Shown piece by piece: positions 7,157-12,842 of a DNA stretch of 14,718 nucleotides; position 1 is the stretch's first letter; every line of letters starts with the position of its first letter. Source of the DNA: DAOTVS01 sp034436375 (GTDB lineage: Bacteria; Chloroflexota; Anaerolineae; SpSt-313); contig DAOTVS010000315.1 in NCBI GenBank assembly GCA_034436375.1, positions 1 through 14,718 on the forward strand, given 5' to 3'. The notes under the pieces were generated by a model. That model saw only the letters and a program-made list of their open reading frames with translations. It was not told the DNA's origin and made no database searches. Made by a program: the position numbers and the translations under genes.

Positions 7157-8422
7157 ATGGAACTGGATGACATGCTGGCAGCATTCCGGGCCTCTCTGCT
7201 GGAGGGGCGCCCTCTGCGCTTGCAGGACTATAGCGCGTTGTTGCAGGCTCGCTTTCCCGAGCTGGCCGCACTGGCCTATGTGCGCGAGCCGGCCCCGCGA
7301 GGGGAGCGGCGCACCGCGCTGATGCTGACGCAGGAATTGCTGGGCGCCGTGCAGCCCGATCTGAGTGGCCTTTCGCCGCCGCGTGCTCAGGCGCTCTATC
7401 TGGCTGCCCTGCTGGCCCATGTCGGCCAGGGGGCTGGGGCTGCGGCCTCACGCTATGAACGCGGCGAAGCAGCGTTGGCGCGCGATGTGCTCTTTCGGCT
7501 GGACTTGCCCGATTGCCTGCGCGATGAGGTTGTCTACCTGGTCCGCTCGCAGCGGGCGCCCGCGCTCCTGGGAGCACGGCCGGCAAGCCAGGGGCGTATG
7601 CTGCGCCTGGCCTGGACACTTGATACCGAATTGCTGTACCGGCTTGCCGTCGCCGAGGCTGATATCGTTGCGCCCGCGAAGGCTGATCGCACACGCGCGG
7701 CGCTGGATGCCTTTCGCGCGCGTTGCCAGGCGCTGGGGATCTATGGCTCGGCCCCACCGCCGCTGCTCTCGGAAGAGCGATGGCGTCCGATTTCTCAGGC
7801 GGACCCCTGCCGGGCGCGGCGCCTGCAAGGCGAGTTGCGCTTCTGGCGGGCCAAGGGCACGATCAACACAGCCGAGCAGGCCGAGGCTTGGCTGGCAGGC
7901 TGGGAAGCGGCCTCTGGCGGCGTACTCTATTTGCCTGTGGGCGTGCCGGGCAGCGGCAAATCGACCTGGGTGGGGCGGCATCTGAGCGGCGCGCACCTGG
8001 TCTCGATGGATGAGATGCGCGAGCGGCTGCTGGGCAACCGGTCTGACCAGAGCCGTAATGCGGAGGTCTATCGCCGGTCGCGGGGCGAGTTGCTCACGGC
8101 CCTGCGGCGAGGGGAGGTCGTGGTGTGGGATGCCCAGAGCCACACGTGGTCCGCCCGGCAGGGGCTGCTGCTGGCGGCGCGCCAGACCCACGCCTATGTC
8201 ATCATTGCCTACCTGGATGTGCCCCTGACAGTCGCCCTGGAGCGCAATGGTCAACGCACGGCGGTCGTGCCCGAGGCGGTGATCGCGCGCAGCTACAACG
8301 ATCTGCAGGAGCCCCGGCCCTTTGAGTGTGAGGAACTCTGGCGAATCGATGTGCACGGGAACACCCGTTTTTGCCAGATTCGGCATTCTGGTATACAGTC
8401 CCCCTCGTCGGCGGTGACCTGA
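7157..8422 (+). CDS. HD-Pnk-like polynucleotide 5'-kinase with degenerate HD domain
   Basis: A 421-residue two-domain protein. The C-terminal half is a P-loop kinase of the T4 polynucleotide kinase / AAA_33 type: Walker A GVPGSGKST (262-270), Asp285-x-x-Arg288 in SMDEMRERL (the position of the general base and substrate Arg in T4 Pnk), WDAQSH at 324-329, and the lid segment ERNGQR (362-367). The N-terminal half (about 50-195) follows the helical pattern of an HD phosphohydrolase as in CCA-adding enzymes and in HD-Pnk, the end-healing enzyme characterised in Runella slithyformis, in which HD removes 3'-end phosphates and the kinase phosphorylates 5'-OH ends. Here the HD dyad is replaced: AALLAHVGQG (83-92) stands where AALLHDVGK is expected. 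The kinase side looks intact. The start ATG at 7157 is favoured by length and context, but no strong Shine-Dalgarno is visible; GTG at 7142 is an alternative. No RNA ligase lies nearby. Confidence 0.8.
   Translation: MELDDMLAAFRASLLEGRPLRLQDYSALLQARFPELAALAYVREPAPRGERRTALMLTQELLGAVQPDLSGLSPPRAQALYLAALLAHVGQGAGAAASRYERGEAALARDVLFRLDLPDCLRDEVVYLVRSQRAPALLGARPASQGRMLRLAWTLDTELLYRLAVAEADIVAPAKADRTRAALDAFRARCQALGIYGSAPPPLLSEERWRPISQADPCRARRLQGELRFWRAKGTINTAEQAEAWLAGWEAASGGVLYLPVGVPGSGKSTWVGRHLSGAHLVSMDEMRERLLGNRSDQSRNAEVYRRSRGELLTALRRGEVVVWDAQSHTWSARQGLLLAARQTHAYVIIAYLDVPLTVALERNGQRTAVVPEAVIARSYNDLQEPRPFECEELWRIDVHGNTRFCQIRHSGIQSPSSAVT
8389..8397 (+). promoter_or_regulatory. Possible extended -10 promoter inside the end of the kinase gene
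   Basis: TGGTATACA (8389-8397) is an extended -10 with five of six consensus bases; only a poor -35 (TTTTGC at 8369, 17 bp upstream) accompanies it. It would give a leader of about 70 nt for the next gene. Within that leader, 8427-8448 (CCG...CGG) is an imperfect 22-bp palindrome that could serve as an operator. Confidence 0.4.
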
Positions 8423-8476
8423 TACCGTTACCATAACTGTTATCGGGAGAAGCTGCCGACCTGGGGGAGAATTGCA

Positions 8477-9322
8477 ATGCGTATTGCCGTTATCAGCGAT
8501 CAGCTTTCCGACGATCTGGAAGAGGCTTTTCAACTCGGAGAGTTGTTGGGCGTGAATGCCTTTGAGTTGCGTTGGCTCCGGCCGCCCGGTTCTCTCCGGC
8601 TGCGCCGGGTCAGCGAGCTCTCCGATGAGGATGCAGAGGGCCTGGCGGCTGCCGCCAAGCGGCATGGCGCCAGTGTGAGCGCCATCTCGGCCGGCCTTTT
8701 CCGCCACCGTTGGGATAACCGCATGGAATTCGCGGTGCATATGCAGAGCCTGCAGCGGGCCCTGCACGTGGCCAGGATCTTTGGCGCGCCCCATGTCATT
8801 ATCCACGGGTTCCTGCTTGTCGGCGAGCACCGCAACGGCGTCTGCCCGCCAGGGGTGGTCGATGCATTGGGCCAGGCCGCCGAGCTGGCTGCGGCGGATG
8901 GTGCCATGCTGTTGATCCGCAATGCCCCTGATTGCTACACCGATAGTGGTGCTCACACGGCCTCCATCGTTCATGCGGTGCACTCGCCGGCTCTGGGCGT
9001 CAGTTGGGACCCCTGTCATGCCGTCCGCGCCGGTGAGGAAGATATCTGCGCCGGCTATGAATGGCTCTTGCCCTTTGTGCGCGACGTCTGCATCAAAGAT
9101 CAGGAACAGCGCGAAGGGCTCGGCTATGAGTACACTGTCATGGCCGAAGGCACGATGGATTGGCCGGCCCAGCTGCGCGCCTTGATCCGCGACGGCTTCC
9201 AGGGCACCGCGACCCTGGGTTCGCAAGTCGAGCCGCGCCTGCTGAATACCATGCACAGCCTGGATGCCCTACACAAGCTGCTGCGCCAGGTACGCAGCGC
9301 CAACGCCATTTCATCCCTATAG
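8477..9322 (+). CDS. Sugar phosphate isomerase/epimerase-like TIM barrel with lost metal ligands
   Basis: A 281-residue protein of the same PF01261 TIM-barrel superfamily as the gene two places upstream, but from a different subgroup. Recognisable landmarks are VSAISAGLFRHRW, IHGF, SWDPCHAVRAGEE (175-187) and VCIKDQ (204-209). Compared with the usual E, D, H, E metal tetrad, only Asp178 in SWDP remains: Arg148 (LLIRNAPDC) replaces the Glu of LxxENEP, Cys205 (VCIKD) replaces the His of VHxKD, and Gly248 (ATLGSQV) replaces the last Glu of SLETH. The reading frame is intact and clean, so it is probably a binding or regulatory protein, or an enzyme with a different mechanism. The start ATG has GGGGGAG 7 nt upstream. 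It lies 54 bp after the kinase gene on the same strand. Confidence 0.85.
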   Translation: MRIAVISDQLSDDLEEAFQLGELLGVNAFELRWLRPPGSLRLRRVSELSDEDAEGLAAAAKRHGASVSAISAGLFRHRWDNRMEFAVHMQSLQRALHVARIFGAPHVIIHGFLLVGEHRNGVCPPGVVDALGQAAELAAADGAMLLIRNAPDCYTDSGAHTASIVHAVHSPALGVSWDPCHAVRAGEEDICAGYEWLLPFVRDVCIKDQEQREGLGYEYTVMAEGTMDWPAQLRALIRDGFQGTATLGSQVEPRLLNTMHSLDALHKLLRQVRSANAISSL

Positions 9323-9356
9323 GCGCTGGGCGCTGGCCGATATCCCCCCGTAGATG

Positions 9357-9384
9357 CCCCTTTCCCGCCCTGGCGGGAAAGGGG
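9357..9384. repeat. Perfect 13-bp palindromic hairpin (REP-like)
   Basis: CCCCTTTCCCGCC (9357-9369) pairs perfectly with GGCGGGAAAGGGG (9372-9384) around a CT loop. Outer bases GATGCCC (from 9353) and GGGCATC (near 9396) may extend it. There is no T tract, so it is not a typical intrinsic terminator, although it could protect the 3' end of the upstream mRNA. Hairpins of this sequence type are common dispersed palindromes in GC-rich genomes. Confidence 0.7.
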
Positions 9385-9424
9385 TAGGGGGGCGTGGGCA
9401 TCGCGCCGCGACTGAGTGGCAGCC

Positions 9425-9446
9425 TTCAATCTGCCCGCAGATTGAA
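9425..9446. repeat. 9-bp stem-loop
   Basis: TTCAATCTG (9425-9433) and CAGATTGAA (9438-9446) form a perfect stem with a CCCG loop; outer CAG/CTG can add three pairs across a 2-nt bulge. It stands between the end of the TIM-barrel gene and the strong promoter at 9474, without a T tract. It may be a weak terminator or an operator near the promoter. Confidence 0.6.
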
Positions 9447-9473
9447 CTGCGCCCTGCTGACCTTTAAGGCTGG

Positions 9474-9502
9474 TTGACACCGCCAATGGAAGGGGGTATA
9501 CT
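9474..9502 (+). promoter_or_regulatory. Strong sigma-70-type promoter
   Basis: A perfect -35 TTGACA (9474-9479), a 17-bp spacer and TATACT (9497-9502) make this the best promoter in the window. Transcription would start near 9509 and run into a 16-codon leader ORF and an intrinsic terminator before the SWIM gene. Confidence 0.85.
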
Positions 9503-9553
9503 AGATCATAGAGGCTGAGTACGCTGATCGGCTTCAGGGGAGGTTACCGAACT

Positions 9554-9604
9554 ATGAATGGCGTGGCTGTGCAGGCCAGGCTGGCGCCCGGCAGAGAACA
9601 CTAA
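9554..9604 (+). CDS. Candidate 16-residue leader peptide
   Basis: ATG at 9554 is preceded by a good Shine-Dalgarno (GGGGAGG, ending 10 nt upstream) and reads MNGVAVQARLAPGREH before TAA at 9602-9604. The stop codon lies inside the left arm of the terminator hairpin that begins at 9597, so a ribosome finishing this peptide would cover the stem. No run of one amino acid, as in classic biosynthetic attenuators, is evident. Translation is inferred from the ribosome binding site and position only. Confidence 0.4.
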   Translation: MNGVAVQARLAPGREH

Positions 9605-9631
9605 GGCGCATTTGCGCCTTGGTGTTTTTTT
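9597..9631 (+). terminator. Intrinsic terminator upstream of the SWIM gene
   Basis: AACACTAAGGCGCA (9597-9610) pairs with TGCGCCTTGGTGTT (9613-9626), a 14-bp stem with one T-G wobble and a very short loop, followed by seven T residues (9625-9631). It stands 72 bp before the SWIM start codon, between that gene and the strong promoter, an unusual location unless it serves attenuation or ends a small RNA. Confidence 0.88.
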
Positions 9632-9702
9632 GTTCCTGACGGCAGCACACAGCCAAATGGTTGCTGGCCGAGATAAGTAACGATACTAAAGGGGGTACGC
9701 GA

Positions 9703-9987
9703 ATGGACTCCGGGATGATCAGCAAGATCCAGAAGGCCAAGCGCTACTCGGAAGAGCGCGACCGCATCACTTTTGATGACTTTACCGTCACTTTCCGCGG
9801 GGAACACGATACTTATCGGGTTACGTACCGAAAGGGCCATTGGTCTTGCGGATGCGGTTTCTTTGCGCAGCGGGGCGTATGTAGCCATACGATGGCGCTG
9901 GAGAGGGTCCTGATGGGTATGCTGGTCTCGGCAGACCAGGATGTCGCAGAGTTGCACGCTCCAGGGGCAGAAGTGCCGGCTCGCTAA
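9703..9987 (+). CDS. Small SWIM zinc-finger protein
   Basis: A 94-residue protein built around a single SWIM motif: Cys49-x-Cys51, then Cys60-x-His62 in WSCGCGFFAQRGVCSHTMA, giving CxC-x8-CxH. The region before it (about 20-45) is a short beta-rich stretch that leads into the motif, as in other SWIM domains. SWIM domains bind zinc and usually mediate DNA or protein contacts; they are often appended to SWI2/SNF2 helicases or transposases, but here the domain stands alone. The frame is open from TTG at 9661, but the ATG at 9703 is preferred because AGGGGG lies 7 nt upstream. It sits between the leader/terminator and its own terminator, so it is monocistronic. The partner is unknown. Confidence 0.85.
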   Translation: MDSGMISKIQKAKRYSEERDRITFDDFTVTFRGEHDTYRVTYRKGHWSCGCGFFAQRGVCSHTMALERVLMGMLVSADQDVAELHAPGAEVPAR

Positions 9988-9999
9988 GATGATTTGAGC

Positions 10000-10047
10000 A
10001 TCGCTCGCGCATGGGCTGAAGCGAGCTCATGCGCGAGCGATTTTGTT
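10000..10047 (+). terminator. Strong intrinsic terminator after the SWIM gene
   Basis: An 18-bp stem (10000-10017 with 10024-10041, one G-T wobble, loop GAAGCG) is followed by TTTTGTTT. It begins 13 nt after the SWIM stop codon and ends that transcription unit. Confidence 0.88.
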
Positions 10048-10130
10048 TCCCCGGGCTGCTCGGGCAAGGGCTGGGGCCAGGCGCCTATTACTATACCGGT
10101 AAGTGCAGCTTTTGTACGTGAGGATGATCG

Positions 10131-11141
10131 ATGAAGCGATGGTATGTCTGGCTGGGGGCCGCTATCAGCCTGGTGTTCCTGTATAGTTCTCTGAAGGGGC
10201 TGCAGTTGGCTCAGGTGTGGCATGCCATGCGCACGGCCAACTACTGGTGGCTGATGCCTGGGGTTGCCGTTTATTTCCTGGCCGTCTGGGCGCGCACCTG
10301 GCGATGGCACTATCTGCTGCGCCCGGTAAAGGCAATCAGTCTCAGCCGACTCTTTCCGGTCGTTGTGGTCGGCTACATGGGCAATAATGTCTACCCGGCC
10401 CGCGCTGGCGAGGTGATCCGCGCCTATGTGCTCAAGCGCAAAGAAGACGTCGATATCTCGGCATCCCTGGCGACCATCGTCGTGGAGCGCATCTTTGACG
10501 GTGTGGTGATGCTCTTCTTTGTCTTTGTGGCTCTGCCTTTCACTCCCCTGCCCGAGGGCCTGCGCCGCGTCGTGGTGCTCTCCAGTATCGCCTTTTTTGG
10601 GCTGCTCCTGGTCTTTTTCGCTGTGGCCGCCATGCCACGGCGTGCTCAGGCTATCTACAATTGGGCCATCGATCGCCTGGTGCCTGTGCGCTGGCGCGAC
10701 CCTCTGCGGGGTATATTGGATCGCTTTATGGATGGCCTGTGCTGCCTGCGCCGCCCGGCTGATGTGGCCATGATCTTTGTCACCTCGGTGGCCATCTGGC
10801 TAACGGAGACGGTCAAGTACTGGTTCGTCATGCACGGGTTCGGCTTCTCGGTCCCCTTTTACGTGCTGATGCTGATGGCAGCCGTGGTCAACCTGGCGAC
10901 GACAATTCCTTCGGCCCCGGGGTACGTTGGCACCTTCGACAAGCCCGGCATCGCCGTGCTGAGCGGGTTCGGCGTGCCCGACACCGTGGCCGCCGGTTAT
11001 ACACTGGTATTGCACGCAGCCCTGTGGCTGCCGATCACGCTGCTCGGGTTCTACTACATGTGGCGCGAAAGCGTCTCGTGGAAAGACTTTGCCGCGGCGG
11101 CGACCGTCCGCCAGGAAGCCAACAACCAGCCCGCCGATTGA
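10131..11141 (+). CDS. Flippase-like membrane protein (LPG synthase TM / UPF0104 family)
   Basis: A 336-residue polytopic membrane protein with about eight hydrophobic helices, of the lysylphosphatidylglycerol-synthase transmembrane family (PF03706, AglD-like). Signature stretches are MGNNVYPARAGEVIRAYVL followed by VVERIFDG near residues 83-125, and the conserved IPSAPGYVGTFD near 260. The C-terminal lysyltransferase domain of MprF is absent, so it is a stand-alone translocase-like unit; relatives are linked to moving lipid-linked sugars or lipids across the membrane. The start ATG has GAGG about 8 nt upstream. The 90 bp before it, after the SWIM terminator, show only a weak TATACC and no convincing -35. 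The FAD oxidoreductase and UDP-glucose dehydrogenase downstream support a role in envelope glycan or glycolipid synthesis (inference). Confidence 0.85.
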   Translation: MKRWYVWLGAAISLVFLYSSLKGLQLAQVWHAMRTANYWWLMPGVAVYFLAVWARTWRWHYLLRPVKAISLSRLFPVVVVGYMGNNVYPARAGEVIRAYVLKRKEDVDISASLATIVVERIFDGVVMLFFVFVALPFTPLPEGLRRVVVLSSIAFFGLLLVFFAVAAMPRRAQAIYNWAIDRLVPVRWRDPLRGILDRFMDGLCCLRRPADVAMIFVTSVAIWLTETVKYWFVMHGFGFSVPFYVLMLMAAVVNLATTIPSAPGYVGTFDKPGIAVLSGFGVPDTVAAGYTLVLHAALWLPITLLGFYYMWRESVSWKDFAAAATVRQEANNQPAD

Positions 11142-11154
11142 GTGCGCCTGGCAC

Positions 11155-11183
11155 TTGAAGAAAAAACCCGGCCGTGCTATTAT
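11155..11183 (+). promoter_or_regulatory. Promoter of the FAD oxidoreductase gene
   Basis: TTGAAG (11155-11160), a 17-bp spacer and TATTAT (11178-11183) make a good sigma-70-type promoter. It gives a leader of roughly 130 nt with two short potential stems: GCGCAC/GTGCGC near 11214, and TGCACAG/CTGTGCA between about 11247 and 11281. Confidence 0.7.
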
Positions 11184-11320
11184 CCTGCCCACACAGTTGC
11201 CCTGCCTGCTTTGCGCACCTGTGCGCCGCATGGCTCCATGGTAGGATGCACAGAACCGGAGCAGGGCGCACTGCTGTGCACATGACAGGTTGGCGGTCTC
11301 GTGCGGTTTGGGGAGGATCG

Positions 11321-12592
11321 ATGAGAATTGGTATCGTGGGCGCTGGGCTGGCCGGGCTGACTGCCGCTTATGACCTGACCAGGGCAGGCCACACGGTGAC
11401 CATTTGGGAGGCTGAGGCGCAGCCGGGCGGTCTGGCCTCAGGTTTCCGTGACGAGAGGTGGGAATGGCCTCTGGATCATTCCTACCATCACATTTTTGCC
11501 TCCGATCGGGCTGTGCTGGACCTGGCGCACAAAGTGGGCGCGGAGGTCTTTTTCCGCCGCCCGCTGACGGTGATCTGGCATCGGGGCAGCATGGAACCCT
11601 TTGATAGCCCCCTGGCCGTGTTGCGCTATCCCCATCTGAGCCTGCCCGAGAAGGTGCGTGTGGGGATGGTGACGGCCTACCTGCGCCTGCTGCGCCGCTG
11701 GCGACCGCTGGAGCGAGTGTCTGCCGAGGATTGGCTGCGCCACGCTATGGGTGAACGCCCCTATCGGGTGCTCTGGCAGCCGCTGTTGGAGGGCAAGTTC
11801 GGCGCCGATTACCGTGCAGTGAATATGGCCTGGTTCTGGGCGCGCATTCACAAGCGCAGCCCGGCGCTCGGTTACCCCGCCGGCGGCTTCCAGACCCTGG
11901 CCGACCGCCTGGCCGATGCCGTGCGCGCATCGGGAGGGCAGGTGCTTCTGAGGCAGCCTGTGCAACGCGTGCAGCCGCGTGCTGAAGGTGGCCTCACTGT
12001 GACATGGGCTGAGGGCACTGCCGATTGCGAGCGGGTGATCGTCACGACCGGGCCTCAAACGGCGCTGCATCTCGTGCCCGATCTGCCGGCGGCCTATGCC
12101 GGGCAATTGCAGCGCCTGCGCTCGTTGGCCGCGCAGACCCTGGTGCTGGCGCTCGATCGCCCCCTCACTCTCGGCTATTACTGGGTGAACCTGCCCAAGT
12201 CAATATTCCCTTTCCTGGCCCTGGTCGAACATACGAACTATATCGACCGCGCCCACTATGGGGGGGATCATCTGGTGTATCTGGGCGATTACCTCGCCGA
12301 AGATCACCCTAACTTTGCCATGACCCAGGAAGAGCTGCTGGCTACCTACCTGCCGTACGTGACGCGCATTCGCGCCGATTTCCAGCCCTCCTGGATACGC
12401 AAGAGCTGGCTCTTTCGCCAGCGGGAAGCGCAACCCTTCACGCCTGTAGGGCACGGATCCTCTATCCCGCCGCTGCGCACCCCGTTGGCGGGGCTCTACT
12501 TTGCCAGCATGAGCCAGGTCTATCCCTGGGATCGGGGCACTAACTATGCCGTCGAACTGGGCCATCAAGTGGCTGATCTAGCCCGAAAATAG
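11321..12592 (+). CDS. NAD(P)/FAD-dependent oxidoreductase (amine oxidase / HemY-like fold)
   Basis: A 423-residue flavoprotein. The N-terminal dinucleotide-binding site is complete: Gly7-x-Gly9-x-x-Gly12 in GIVGAGLAGLTAA, Glu30 at the end of the second strand for ribose binding, and PGGLAS (35-40). The C-terminal FAD motif shows as AGLYFASMSQVYPWDRGTN. It belongs to the COG1232-like group that includes protoporphyrinogen oxidase and UDP-galactopyranose mutase relatives; the particular branch with SYHHIF and LLEGKFG is often found among surface polysaccharide genes. The substrate is not known. The frame is open from 11174, but ATG 11321 is chosen: GGGGAGG lies 4 nt upstream and the Rossmann strand begins at residue 2. 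It is likely cytosolic or membrane-associated. Confidence 0.87.
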   Translation: MRIGIVGAGLAGLTAAYDLTRAGHTVTIWEAEAQPGGLASGFRDERWEWPLDHSYHHIFASDRAVLDLAHKVGAEVFFRRPLTVIWHRGSMEPFDSPLAVLRYPHLSLPEKVRVGMVTAYLRLLRRWRPLERVSAEDWLRHAMGERPYRVLWQPLLEGKFGADYRAVNMAWFWARIHKRSPALGYPAGGFQTLADRLADAVRASGGQVLLRQPVQRVQPRAEGGLTVTWAEGTADCERVIVTTGPQTALHLVPDLPAAYAGQLQRLRSLAAQTLVLALDRPLTLGYYWVNLPKSIFPFLALVEHTNYIDRAHYGGDHLVYLGDYLAEDHPNFAMTQEELLATYLPYVTRIRADFQPSWIRKSWLFRQREAQPFTPVGHGSSIPPLRTPLAGLYFASMSQVYPWDRGTNYAVELGHQVADLARK

Positions 12593-12658
12593 CGCCGGGG
12601 CCCTTCCGGTTAATTGCCGGCTGGCCCGCTTCGCACAGGCCTGGCCTTATCCCAGAGG

Positions 12659-12703
12659 GTGGGTCTGTGGGGCGGCCACACAGCGGCCGCCCCACAGACC
12701 CAC
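12659..12703. repeat. Perfect 19-bp inverted repeat
   Basis: The arms 12659-12677 and 12685-12703 are perfectly complementary around a 7-nt loop (ACACAGC). No T tract follows, so it is not a standard terminator, though it lies 67 bp after the FAD gene and could act as a transcript-end or supercoiling element. The remaining intergenic DNA (12593-12842) has no open gene; a small CTGAC/GTCAG stem lies near 12785-12801. Confidence 0.85.
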
Positions 12704-12842
12704 TCCGTATAGACGGCCTGTTCGGGCTGCGTGCGGAGCATGGCGCCTGGAAGTCGAAGGACATTTTCATCTCTACGGCGTATGCTGACGCTGTAAAGTC
12801 AGACTCCTGTCGTATTGGGGTTCAGAGTCAAGGAGGCGTGGG

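Larger units (their letters stand above)
9509..9631 (+). ncRNA. Short leader or small RNA between promoter and terminator
   Basis: A strong promoter and a strong intrinsic terminator delimit a transcript of about 120 nt. I do not recognise it as SRP RNA, 6S RNA or a known riboswitch. It may be a discrete small RNA or the attenuated 5' leader of the SWIM gene; termination read-through would give a leader of about 195 nt. The 5' end is estimated from the -10 position. Confidence 0.5.

Noticed and set aside
7157..8422. RNA repair operon including a ligase or Hen1
   Set aside because: The kinase has end-healing motifs, but no RNA ligase, methyltransferase or RtcB-like gene is present in the window.
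7448..9256. A 602-codon open frame on the minus strand
   Set aside because: It runs antisense across two genes with clear family motifs and good starts, and its translation shows no domain; a shadow frame.
9509..9631. SRP RNA, 6S RNA or a known riboswitch
   Set aside because: The conserved SRP tetraloop and asymmetric loop, the 6S open-bubble form and known riboswitch core sequences could not be found.
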